Below, in pieces: positions 7,867-16,058 of a stretch of DNA of 57,666 nt. The DNA lies in NCBI GenBank assembly GCA_016218965.1, contig JACRCP010000008.1:1-57666 (forward strand), written 5' to 3'. How positions within the stretch are numbered: the first letter of the stretch is position 1; each line of letters opens with the position of its first letter. Under the pieces are notes generated by a model. The model was given only the letters and a program-made list of their open reading frames with translations, did not search any database and had not been told where the DNA came from. Source of the stretch: Deltaproteobacteria bacterium (lineage in GTDB: Bacteria > Myxococcota > SpSt-1050 > JACRCP01). The position numbers and the translations under genes were made by a program.

Positions 7867-9312
7867 TCAATCCCGGAACCGCATCAGGTCGTTCGCCGTG
7901 AACGTCCAGCCGGGGGTTGTGACGGTTGCAAGGGCGTCCGCATCGAACCAGGGTGACTGCTTTTCGGCGTTGTACAGAATCCTTGGGCCGCCGCTCCCCG
8001 CTGCGGACCCCGCCAGAAGGACCTTCCGCTTTCCGGCGGCGTCGGTCGTCGAATCGACGACGATCGCGGCGCTCCCCGGGGCCGCGCCGTTGAAGAACAG
8101 GTCCCCGGCGAGTATCCCGCTTCCGGGGGGCACTCTGTCGGCCTGCGCGGCCGGGAGGGCGGACGCGGCGCGCGGCGCAATGGAATCGACGTACTGTCTG
8201 AAGTTCGAGTACCTGTAGTCCGCCGGGACGGGCGCGGCGGCCTTCGCCATCCACTCGACGGTGTTCTCCGTGACCCTCAGGCGGTATCCTTCGAGCCATT
8301 CGGCGTACGTGGCCGGCAGGCCCGGCGCGACTTCGAACCGGATTCTCGAAGACGCCCGGCGCGCGTGGAGGAACTCGGCACGGAGCTTCAAGATGGAGCC
8401 GACGCCGCGCGAACCGGAGCGCTTTCCGGTGTCGAAGTCGAGCGGGAGGGGCAGGTTCCTGAGCCATGCCCCGAACGAGTTTCCGGGCTCGTCCGTTCTC
8501 TTGAACCCTTCGGGTGCCGGGATGTCCCGGACGCGGCGCTCGAAGGCGCCGCGCGCGAACCGATAGTCGTTCCGGTCGGCGTCCCTCTGCACGACGTACG
8601 CCAAGGTGAGGTCCCGGTACATGTTCTTCGGCCGGAGTCTCCCGCGCTCGAACACGAGGCACATCTGGTGGAGGTGCGTGGGCGAGCGGCGCATGCGGGC
8701 GTTCTTCCCCGTCCTTCCCAGCAGTCCCAGCGTCGTCCCGGCCTCCACAACGTCTCCCAGCTTCACCGCGATGCTGTCGAGGTGCGCGTAGTAGCAGTAC
8801 CGCGCGTGAGCGGGCGAGAAGACCCACACGTACTTGCCCCCTCGGTCCTCGCTCGTCTTGTTCCACTCCGTATTGAGCGCCGTCACGACGCCGGCATTCG
8901 ACGAGATTACCTCGACTTTTTGGCCGGTCTTGTCGTCAATCGTGTCTCCGTTGTCGTCATCCATGAAGATGTCGAGCGCCGGATGTCCGCTTCTATGCCC
9001 AGGGTTGTAGAAGTCGTATCTGCTGGCGCAGTAGCCTTCGCCGCCCCTCCCGCCTACGTATCGGGCGTCGAGCCCCTTGAGCGGAAAGACAAGCGGTGCG
9101 GCCGGGACTGTGCCGCCGAAAGCGGCGACGAGCCGGGAGTGGAGGTCCGCCACCTTCCGTTCGGCGTCGGCCGGGGCCATCCGGCCATCGCGTATCCGTT
9201 TTTCGAGAGCCTGCCACTCGGCGCACAGGTTCGGCAGTGCGTTCGGTTCGGAGGAATCGGCCGGCAGGGTCGCGGCGAGGGCGGCCGCAAACATGGCGAA
9301 CAGGACGGGCAC
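7867..9312 (-). CDS. Secreted M23-family (LytM) metallopeptidase
   Basis: A 481-residue protein with a hydrophobic N-terminal signal. It has a central LytM fold carrying the zinc ligands HPALD (His110, Asp114), YYAHLD (His177) and HLH (His213/His215). Family members cut peptidoglycan cross-links or activate amidases in the periplasm. The C-terminal ~200 residues are not recognised. The GTG start at 9312 shares its first base with the deformylase stop (TAGTG), which indicates translational coupling. All HxxxD/HxH ligands are present, so a catalytically competent zinc site is likely. Confidence 0.82.
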   Translation of the reverse strand: MPVLFAMFAAALAATLPADSSEPNALPNLCAEWQALEKRIRDGRMAPADAERKVADLHSRLVAAFGGTVPAAPLVFPLKGLDARYVGGRGGEGYCASRYDFYNPGHRSGHPALDIFMDDDNGDTIDDKTGQKVEVISSNAGVVTALNTEWNKTSEDRGGKYVWVFSPAHARYCYYAHLDSIAVKLGDVVEAGTTLGLLGRTGKNARMRRSPTHLHQMCLVFERGRLRPKNMYRDLTLAYVVQRDADRNDYRFARGAFERRVRDIPAPEGFKRTDEPGNSFGAWLRNLPLPLDFDTGKRSGSRGVGSILKLRAEFLHARRASSRIRFEVAPGLPATYAEWLEGYRLRVTENTVEWMAKAAAPVPADYRYSNFRQYVDSIAPRAASALPAAQADRVPPGSGILAGDLFFNGAAPGSAAIVVDSTTDAAGKRKVLLAGSAAGSGGPRILYNAEKQSPWFDADALATVTTPGWTFTANDLMRFRD

Positions 9313-10040
9313 TATTTGGCCTTGAGTTCCATCATCGTATCCTTGATCGTCTTTTCCGCCCCTTCCCTCGACTCCTTTTCACGGCGGCGCATCTCGCGGT
9401 ATTCCTCCTTCGGCATCAACGGTCCCGGGTCCATTTTGTCGATGAAAAGGACGCCGTCCAGATGGTCGATCTCGTGCTGGAAGATCCGCGCCACAAACCC
9501 CGATACCCGCTCGGAGTCTCGCCCCCCGTCCTCGGTATCGTATTCGACGACGACCGCCGCCGCCCGTTTCACCTTCCCGTGGCCCGCGGGGATGGACAGG
9601 CACCCCTCCCACTCGACGGCGGTTTCCTCCGAAGACCAGTTGATCTCCGGGTTCAGGTACACCACGAACGGTTTTTCGGGCTCGCGGTCCAGCCGCTGGA
9701 CAACGATGACCTGCCGGCTCACTCCCACCTGCGGCGCCGCGATTCCGACCCCTTTCTCGGCCTTGACCGTGGCGAACATCCGTGCGACGAGTTGCGGGAG
9801 CGCCTTGTCGTCGGTGTCGATCGGGGCCGCCGACTCGCGCAGAAAAGTGTCTCCCCCCGGGTTGTCGTTTTTGACGACATCCATCGGTTCCGTGGCGCCC
9901 CCGCGATTCACGATCAACCGTTCAGTGGGTCCCAGAAACCGCGGGTCGTGCGTCTTCCGCGTGGTCTCACGGAACCCCGCACACGCCTCGAGAAACAGGA
10001 TTGCGGCAGACAGCACGAGTTTCAAAGAACGCTGGGACAT
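9312..10040 (-). CDS. def: Peptide deformylase with export/lipoprotein-like N-terminus
   Basis: A 242-residue protein with all three deformylase motifs: GVGIAAPQVG (97-106), EGCLS (145-149) and QHEIDHLDG (188-196). Deformylase removes the formyl group from nascent N-termini and is normally cytoplasmic and ~170-190 residues long. Here ~50 extra residues begin with basic residues and a hydrophobic core ending LEAC, which looks like a (lipo)protein signal although Glu at -2 is atypical. The first ATG has GGAG nine bases upstream. An internal ATG at 9884 would give a canonical cytoplasmic enzyme but has no good ribosome site. It lies between genes for exported enzymes. Localisation is uncertain. 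Confidence 0.85.
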   Translation of the reverse strand: MSQRSLKLVLSAAILFLEACAGFRETTRKTHDPRFLGPTERLIVNRGGATEPMDVVKNDNPGGDTFLRESAAPIDTDDKALPQLVARMFATVKAEKGVGIAAPQVGVSRQVIVVQRLDREPEKPFVVYLNPEINWSSEETAVEWEGCLSIPAGHGKVKRAAAVVVEYDTEDGGRDSERVSGFVARIFQHEIDHLDGVLFIDKMDPGPLMPKEEYREMRRREKESREGAEKTIKDTMMELKAK

Positions 10041-10062
10041 GTGGAGTTCTCCGGAAACGGCG

Positions 10063-12507
10063 TCACCAGTTGGTCAGGGTGCTGCACCCGCATCCGCCGG
10101 CCTCGGTTGAAGCGGGGAGGGCGGCGTCGTCCGGGGCGGCGCCGGTGTCGGCCGCCTGCGTCGCGTCCGCCGAAGTCCCGCCGTCGTCCAGAGGCACGGA
10201 GCCCGTTTTCAACGCCAGCGCGTGGTTTCCAGCGGGGAGGTCGATCGTCAGCCATCCCGGACCGCTCTGTTTTGCGGAGGCCGGAGCGCCGTCGACTTCG
10301 ACTCCGCCGAGCTCCGGGAAGTGGAGCGTCAACGCCGCGCCCTCTGAAACGACGGCGCCCTGCATCCCTTTCATGAAGATGCTCACGTCGCGGCTTGATT
10401 CAAAGCCTGTCCGCGGTGTCTCCCCGTTGTCGAACGCAGTTCCCATCCTTGCGGAATAGAAGGAGAGGGCGCCCGCGATCCTCCGCCAAAGCGCCGCCCG
10501 GCCCCTAAGCGTCGCGGAGTCGATCGAGACGGTGCCAGAGGCGTGCGACTCGGCCGCAAAGTCAATGATTCCGCCGCCCAGGTCGATTGAGACGCCCGAA
10601 AAGCCGTCTCCCTCTTTCCTTGTCATTGCCGCCTTCGCGTGCGTCTCGTCGCTCGGGAAGAGAACGGTGACGAAGTTCTTCCGCCTCCCTTCGGCCGCAA
10701 AGCGCGCCTCGATGTACTTCCCGACTATCGATTGGTCGTAGAACTCGGCGAGCACGCCATCCTTGATCTCGACGCTTTCCGGCGCGGTCCCGAAGAAGGT
10801 GCTCAGGAACACCTCGTGCACTCCGGTCTTCCTGGGCGAAATCTCCGAGAGATATTCCGTGCCGGCCGAGACCTCGGTCGCGTTGTCGGCGTTCGGGTGG
10901 AGGTCCATCGCGATTTCCGTCCCCTCGCGATCGGCGTTCACTTCATCGAACAGGACGACGTAGCCGGGAACCGTGGACGGGTGGACGAAGACCATGTTCC
11001 TCACATGTTTCCCGTTGGGCAACGCGGTCCCCGAGTCGGCGCTCGCGTAGTCAAGCCCCAGGCCCGTGACGAGCCATTCGACGATGCCCGCCCCTTTCTT
11101 GTAGAGGTCGTGATCGGTGTCGTCTATCCGCAGGGTGTTCCCGGACTCGGCCGTCATGTTGATCCAACCGTAGTCGTACCCGAGGGCGCCCTTTCCGCCG
11201 CCGTTGTACCCTGAGTTCCGAAGGACGTGCTCGCCGTAGGCCGCGAGGTAGACGCCGTTGACCTCCTTGTGCGTGTGCGACTCGCTTTTTGTGCAGCTCC
11301 ACAGCAGCGTGTACATCGATTCAGGGTTGACCGTGCCCTCGACGAATGCGGCGGCGCAATCCGAAAAAACGCGGCTTTGCGGCGTCGCGGGGGCCGGGAG
11401 CGGCTGGTCCATCAAAACGTAGTGGAGGAGCCGGCCCGGGAACGGCGCTCCCCCGTTGCGCCACGCGGCGTAACGCGCCGCGGTTTCCGAAAAGACGTGC
11501 GCCCTACCCATCGCTGCCCCGTCGTTGCGCATCCCTTCGACATGGGCCGAGGTGTCCCCGATGCTCATGTGACGGCCGAACGGCGTGTCGTTGTAGCCGT
11601 AAAGCCACTCGTAGAAGCGCGCAAGCTTCGGCTCGGCGTAGTACCGATCGCGCCCCGTGAACTCCAGGACATCCATGAAGTGCGTTTTGGCGTCGCGTTC
11701 GTTGTTCCCCTCAAAACGGCTCGCGGCGTAGCCGGGCCCCTCGGGCGGGACGCCCTCGTCGGGGAAATGGTTGAGCAGGCCTTCGCGGTACTGTTCGATC
11801 CGGACCGCAAGCTCGGCTTCGTCGCCGCGGTAGAGCGCCCAGATCCCCAGCACCCCGAACTGATTGGGAACCCATCCAGACCCTTCGGCCCGGAACCAGT
11901 CCGCCACAACCTGCAGCTCCGCCTCGATCGCCGCCCTTTCGTCGGCGTTCAGGTCGTCGTGGATGATGTCCAGCGCCAGGGCCGAATTGAAGAACGCCGA
12001 CCCTCCCGGCACGTTGTACTCCCAGGCGTTCGCCGCGTCGCGGTTCTGGTGGAGTTCGCTCCAGCGCATCAGGTTGTCGCGGATCTTCGCGGCGCAGGCA
12101 GGGCGGTTGGGCTCGTCAAAGATGTACGCAAGTGCACAAGAGCTGATGACGGCGGTCATCAGGTACGACTTGGCCGAGGTCTTGGCCCCCTCGGGCGACC
12201 AGGCAAGCGCCGCGCAGTCGGCCAGGGCCGATTCCTTCATCTCTTTCCAGGGCGACGATACGGCCCTGGCTTGGAGTGACGGGTACATCTCGCTCCGCAC
12301 GATGAGGAAGGGGTGCATTGCACCGTTCTGTATTTCGGCCGCCGCCACTGCGTTGCCGGTCCAGGGTTGGCCGCGCACCTTGCTCCCCGGTCGCGTACGC
12401 GCGGCTCTTTTCCCGGGGTGTTGCGCCTCAACGTCAAGGAAGGGGTGCGCGTCGGCAGGGGCGGTCGCGAGGAAAGCCGCAAGCAGTGTCAGGGATTGGA
12501 ACGTCAT
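10063..12507 (-). CDS. Secreted heparinase II/III-like polysaccharide lyase
   Basis: An 814-residue protein with a signal peptide (about residues 1-20). An alpha-helical barrel region (about 60-400, rich in paired helices, with NPE and HTHKEVNGVYLAAYGEH-type segments) is followed by a beta-sandwich domain, the architecture of the heparinase II/III and alginate lyase superfamily. These enzymes beta-eliminate uronic-acid polysaccharides; the actual substrate is unknown. The C-terminus ends EAGGCGCSTLTNW, which has the GCGC core of MYXO-CTERM sorting tags but lacks the membrane helix and Arg tail. A TATAAT at 12516-12521 is so close to the ATG that the message may be leaderless. It is preceded by comEC with 16 bases between. 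Confidence 0.72.
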   Translation of the reverse strand: MTFQSLTLLAAFLATAPADAHPFLDVEAQHPGKRAARTRPGSKVRGQPWTGNAVAAAEIQNGAMHPFLIVRSEMYPSLQARAVSSPWKEMKESALADCAALAWSPEGAKTSAKSYLMTAVISSCALAYIFDEPNRPACAAKIRDNLMRWSELHQNRDAANAWEYNVPGGSAFFNSALALDIIHDDLNADERAAIEAELQVVADWFRAEGSGWVPNQFGVLGIWALYRGDEAELAVRIEQYREGLLNHFPDEGVPPEGPGYAASRFEGNNERDAKTHFMDVLEFTGRDRYYAEPKLARFYEWLYGYNDTPFGRHMSIGDTSAHVEGMRNDGAAMGRAHVFSETAARYAAWRNGGAPFPGRLLHYVLMDQPLPAPATPQSRVFSDCAAAFVEGTVNPESMYTLLWSCTKSESHTHKEVNGVYLAAYGEHVLRNSGYNGGGKGALGYDYGWINMTAESGNTLRIDDTDHDLYKKGAGIVEWLVTGLGLDYASADSGTALPNGKHVRNMVFVHPSTVPGYVVLFDEVNADREGTEIAMDLHPNADNATEVSAGTEYLSEISPRKTGVHEVFLSTFFGTAPESVEIKDGVLAEFYDQSIVGKYIEARFAAEGRRKNFVTVLFPSDETHAKAAMTRKEGDGFSGVSIDLGGGIIDFAAESHASGTVSIDSATLRGRAALWRRIAGALSFYSARMGTAFDNGETPRTGFESSRDVSIFMKGMQGAVVSEGAALTLHFPELGGVEVDGAPASAKQSGPGWLTIDLPAGNHALALKTGSVPLDDGGTSADATQAADTGAAPDDAALPASTEAGGCGCSTLTNW

Positions 12508-12515
12508 CGAGCATC

Positions 12516-12521
12516 ATTATA
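12516..12521 (-). promoter_or_regulatory. -10 element almost abutting the lyase start
   Basis: TATAAT on the minus strand, with its downstream edge eight bases from the ATG at 12507. No Shine-Dalgarno sequence is visible between them. A leaderless transcript is inferred. Confidence 0.45.
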
Positions 12522-12523
12522 TA

Positions 12524-14950
12524 TCACCGGCAGGCCGAACGGTAACAAGATGGCGAAACGGGGCCGCTTCCGGTCACGAATGTCACGGTCCCGTCGCGGT
12601 CGGTGCGGACAATGCGGGTGCCGCGCGCCTCGAGCCTCGCCACTACCTCGTCGTGCGGGAAACCGAACGGGTTGTGCCCGCCGACCATGACGACGGCGAA
12701 AGACGGCCGGACCGCGTCGAGGAAGGCGTCGTGCGTCGACGTCCTGCTTCCCTGGTGCGCGACTTTCAGCACATCGGCCCGCAGGTCCCGCCCCGTGCCG
12801 AGAATGGCTGCCTCGCCGACCTCTTGGATGTCGCCGGTCAAAAGGAAGCTTGTGCCCCGGTAGGTCAGGCGCAAAACGACCGACGAGTCGTTTGGCGAAA
12901 GCCCCGCGGCGCCGGCAGGCGGGTTCGGGATTTCCAACTTCACGCCTTCGATCATGCGCGGGCCCTGCGAGGCGTCGAGCGCCGTCACCTCGGACCCGGC
13001 ATTCCGAGCGCGCTCGAGCAGGGGCGCCGCCGCCGGATCCGAGAGGACCGCGGCAGTGGTCCAGAACCGCCGGGGTCTGAAGCGATCGACCACGGTGGCC
13101 AGCCCTCCCATGTGGTCCGCGTGGGCGTGCGTCAGGACGACGTGATCGAGCCGCTTGAGGCGCCTGTGGTACAGGTATGGCGCGACGATGGCGCGCCCCG
13201 TGTCGAATCTGCCGTCGGACGCTCCTCCGCCGTCGACCAGCATCGTGCCGCCTCCGGGGAACCCGATGAAGATGCAGTCGCCCTGGCCGACGTCGACGAA
13301 CGACACCTCAAGTTCCCCGGGATGCCGCTCCGTGCGGCGGTCAAACGCCCAGACCCCGATCATCGCCGCAATTGCCAGCGCGGCGGCGGCCCACGCCGAA
13401 CGCCGCCGCGGGGCGTGCACAATGACGAGGACCGCCCCCAAAAACAGGATCATCTCTGCAAGAGTCGGCGTGGACACGAACACGTGCGACCCCGGAAGCG
13501 CGGCGAACCCGGACGCCATCCAGTCGAGCGCCTCGCACAACCGGCCCCCTGCGGCGGCGACCGTGGAACCGGCCGCCGGCCAGATGCCGTAGAGCACGCA
13601 TGCGCAAAGCCCGAGCGGGACGATGAGGTAGGTCGACAGCGGTACGGCGACGAGGTTGGATAGCGGCGCGACGAGCGAAACCTGGTTGAAATACGCCGCA
13701 ACGATTGGCGCCGTGCCGATCGTCGCAGCGACGGTGGCGGCGAAGAATGCCCGCAGCCACCGGCCCGGCCGGAACGAACGGTACGGGGCAAGGGGGTCGG
13801 CGCCCGTCTCGGGGAGGAGCCGCGGCACGATGATCGCCATCGCGATCATCGAGGCGAACGAGAGATCAAACGAGATGTCAAAGAGGGCGGCGGGCTGCGC
13901 CAGAAGAATGGCCGCGGCGGCGAGCGCAAGCGCGCTCGGGAGGTCGGGGTCCCGCCCGATGATGATGGCCAGAAGGAACGACGAGGTCATGATTGCCGCG
14001 CGCACGACGGGGGGCGCGGCCCCGGCAAACACGGCATAGCACCAGACGAAAACCAACGCCGCCAAGGCGGCCGCGCGCCGCACGTTCAGCCGGTGGGCGA
14101 GACCCGGAACGCAGATGAACAGCGCGAGCGCCAACATGTAGGCCAGGTGCGCGACGATGGTCGTGTGCAGCCCCGAGATCGACAGTATGTGAGCCGTGCC
14201 CGAAAGGGCGAACCTGTCGCGCGTTTCCTGCGCGATGTCGCCCATGTTGCCGGTCGTGAGCGCCCGAAGGATGGCCCCGTGCGGGCCGGTGACATCCCGC
14301 GCAAGCGACGCGTCAATGCGCCCCCGCAGTGCCCGGATGGCCGCCGCCGGCGAGCCGGAGGATTCGCGGCGCACAACGACGATTCCGTCGCCATGCGCAA
14401 TCGAGCACGAAAGCGACGCCCCCACGCGCGAAAGCCTTGTCGCGCGGTCCGGGGCGCCGGGGCTTCCCGGCGTGCCGGGCAGGCGCGGGACGCACGAGAA
14501 ACGCACCGTGTCGCCTTCACGCGCCGCCACGTTTGCACCGTCACGGACGGTGAGCGCGAGTCCAAAACGCGCGAGCCTCTGGGCGCCCGCGACCCACACC
14601 CTTTCGGCCCGGACGGGGAGGCGTGCGCGGCCGAGGGCCATCTCGGGCGGGGTTTCTACGCGGCCCTCGATCAGTGTCTCGCGGTCGACGATCCCGGGCG
14701 GGAACCGGGCGTCGCGGGGGGCTGTCAACGCGCCGACCGACAACCCGGAGAGCAGGCACGAAAAAAAGGCACATCCGGCGGTCACTGACGCGCTGCGTCT
14801 GGCGGCGGGAAGCGCTAAGGCGCACAAGGCGGCGGCGACGCCCGCAGCGACTTCCAGTACCGGCGACGGCGCCCCGGACCCGCCTGCGGCGATGCCGACC
14901 GAAAGCCCGATCGAAACCACAATCAACGGTCGCTTCAACGCAGCGTCCAA
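12524..14950 (-). CDS. comEC: ComEC/Rec2-family DNA uptake channel
   Basis: An 808-residue membrane protein. The N-terminal part has hydrophobic segments and an OB-like region. The central competence domain contains the LSISGLHTTIVAHL signature of ComEC, followed by many transmembrane helices. The C-terminal metallo-beta-lactamase domain has THAHADHMGGL near residue 608 and a VDVGQGDCIFI strand. ComEC forms the inner-membrane channel for single-stranded DNA in transformation, and the C-terminal domain is proposed to degrade the non-transported strand. The full three-part architecture and length match the family. No other competence gene is in the window. It is divergent from mraZ. Confidence 0.9.
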   Translation of the reverse strand: MDAALKRPLIVVSIGLSVGIAAGGSGAPSPVLEVAAGVAAALCALALPAARRSASVTAGCAFFSCLLSGLSVGALTAPRDARFPPGIVDRETLIEGRVETPPEMALGRARLPVRAERVWVAGAQRLARFGLALTVRDGANVAAREGDTVRFSCVPRLPGTPGSPGAPDRATRLSRVGASLSCSIAHGDGIVVVRRESSGSPAAAIRALRGRIDASLARDVTGPHGAILRALTTGNMGDIAQETRDRFALSGTAHILSISGLHTTIVAHLAYMLALALFICVPGLAHRLNVRRAAALAALVFVWCYAVFAGAAPPVVRAAIMTSSFLLAIIIGRDPDLPSALALAAAAILLAQPAALFDISFDLSFASMIAMAIIVPRLLPETGADPLAPYRSFRPGRWLRAFFAATVAATIGTAPIVAAYFNQVSLVAPLSNLVAVPLSTYLIVPLGLCACVLYGIWPAAGSTVAAAGGRLCEALDWMASGFAALPGSHVFVSTPTLAEMILFLGAVLVIVHAPRRRSAWAAAALAIAAMIGVWAFDRRTERHPGELEVSFVDVGQGDCIFIGFPGGGTMLVDGGGASDGRFDTGRAIVAPYLYHRRLKRLDHVVLTHAHADHMGGLATVVDRFRPRRFWTTAAVLSDPAAAPLLERARNAGSEVTALDASQGPRMIEGVKLEIPNPPAGAAGLSPNDSSVVLRLTYRGTSFLLTGDIQEVGEAAILGTGRDLRADVLKVAHQGSRTSTHDAFLDAVRPSFAVVMVGGHNPFGFPHDEVVARLEARGTRIVRTDRDGTVTFVTGSGPVSPSCYRSACR

Positions 14951-15068
14951 GGGTGTCCCGGCGTTTTTTGGATGAGAAATGTCTTTTCGGTCAATTGAAG
15001 TAAAACTTTAGGTCGGCGACGCAACCAAAAACGAAACAATGGAACAATTGGTGCCATCCGACGTATTC

Positions 15069-15080
15069 TGATATATATCA
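15069..15080. promoter_or_regulatory. Perfect AT-rich palindrome TGATATATATCA
   Basis: A 12-bp perfect palindrome in the 251-base divergent region between comEC and mraZ. It could be an operator or part of the comEC promoter region. The rest of this intergenic stretch (14951-15201) is AT-rich and holds no gene. Confidence 0.4.
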
Positions 15081-15122
15081 ATGGTCGTTTTCTGTAACCA
15101 CTTGATTGCTCACAAAAAAATC

Positions 15123-15151
15123 TTGACAGCCAGGGTTCGGTGTGGCATGGT
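15123..15151 (+). promoter_or_regulatory. Promoter of the dcw cluster
   Basis: Perfect TTGACA (15123-15128), a 17-base spacer and a weak -10 CATGGT (15146-15151), 51 bases before the mraZ ATG. The -10 region overlaps GTGG repeats that may be MraZ boxes. Confidence 0.55.
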
Positions 15152-15175
15152 GTGGCTGCCTGTTACGCGAAGTGG
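15139..15175 (+). promoter_or_regulatory. Candidate MraZ boxes with 10-bp phasing
   Basis: GGTGTGG occurs at 15139-15145 and 15149-15155, and GAAGTGG at 15169-15175, all in 10-bp register. Known MraZ proteins bind direct repeats containing TGGG or GTGG upstream of their own gene, so autorepression at this site is plausible. Confidence 0.5.
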
Positions 15176-15201
15176 TTTGGTTTCCCAGGAGCACCCAGAA
15201 G

Positions 15202-15660
15202 ATGTTCTCAGGATTCTTTCCAGCGACGCTCGACGCCAAGTTCCGGGTGATCATCCCATCCGTGTTCCGCGACCTCATGCTGGAACATTACACCAACAAA
15301 GTCACGTTGACAAAAGATTTGCGCGATCCGGTGATCGTGGTTTGGCCGCAACCGGTGTTTCAGGGCCTCATGGACGGTTTCGCCTCGGCGCCGAAGTGGG
15401 ACAGGGGCATGGCCAAGGCGCAGTCTTTCTATATCGGCAACGCCTATCGCCAGGAGTTCGACGGGAACGGTCGGGTGTTCATCCCCGAGCCGCTGCGGCA
15501 GCACGTCGCGCTCGGCCGCGACGTGGCGGTGGTCGGCAACATCAAGAACGTCCAGATCTGGACGGCCGACGCATGGGCGGCGCACGAACGTGAATTGAAG
15601 GAACAGGGCGAGGTCGAGGGGATGCTCGACGCCCTGAGAAGGTACAACCTGAACTACTGA
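15202..15660 (+). CDS. mraZ: Transcriptional regulator MraZ
   Basis: A 152-residue protein with two AbrB-like SpoVT swapped-hairpin halves: DAKFRVIIPSVFRD near the N-terminus and DGNGRVFIPEPLRQH near residue 90. MraZ binds repeats upstream of the dcw cluster and usually represses it. The ATG at 15202 is chosen over an upstream in-frame start because AGGAG precedes it and the family begins MF.G....LD.K.R. It is the first gene of the dcw cluster, 14 bases before the STAS gene. Confidence 0.93.
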   Translation: MFSGFFPATLDAKFRVIIPSVFRDLMLEHYTNKVTLTKDLRDPVIVVWPQPVFQGLMDGFASAPKWDRGMAKAQSFYIGNAYRQEFDGNGRVFIPEPLRQHVALGRDVAVVGNIKNVQIWTADAWAAHERELKEQGEVEGMLDALRRYNLNY

Positions 15661-15674
15661 GCGGGAGGGCGGAA

Positions 15675-16058
15675 ATGCTTGTGATGAATCATGTCGACGG
15701 CGTAATCGTGTTCACGTTGAGCGGCGACGTGGGACAGACCGAGATGGCGGAGTTCTCGCGCGAACTCGGCGCGATGCTCGCCGACGGCTCCCGCAGGTTC
15801 GTGCTCCAGATGGATCGGGTGGAGCACGTGCAGTACCACTGCCTGGACCTGTTGATCCGGAGTTGCGCCACGCTCCGGAGACAGGGCGGCGAGATGCGGA
15901 TTGCCGGCGCGACGCGCTACGTGCGGAACATCATGCGCTTCGTGGGCGTCGAGCAGCACTTCCGCGTGTACCCCAGCACCGGCGAGGCCGTGGCTTCGTG
16001 GGTTCCGGTGCGGGTCGCGCCGGCCGCCGCCGCCGTGGGCGTCGCGGCCGCGCGCTGA
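15675..16058 (+). CDS. STAS-domain protein inserted in the dcw cluster
   Basis: A 127-residue single STAS domain of the anti-sigma-factor-antagonist type. The fold is readable from the first strand VIVFTLSGDVGQ through RRFVLQMDRV to GEMRIAG and an Ala/Val-rich tail. The segment that normally carries the phosphorylatable Ser (DSSG) reads QYHCLD, so classical switching by an anti-sigma kinase is unlikely. Its stop codon overlaps the rsmH ATG (TGATG), so the two are translationally coupled. This position between mraZ and rsmH is not a standard dcw member. A structural or signalling role in division is inferred only from context. Confidence 0.8.
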   Translation: MLVMNHVDGVIVFTLSGDVGQTEMAEFSRELGAMLADGSRRFVLQMDRVEHVQYHCLDLLIRSCATLRRQGGEMRIAGATRYVRNIMRFVGVEQHFRVYPSTGEAVASWVPVRVAPAAAAVGVAAAR

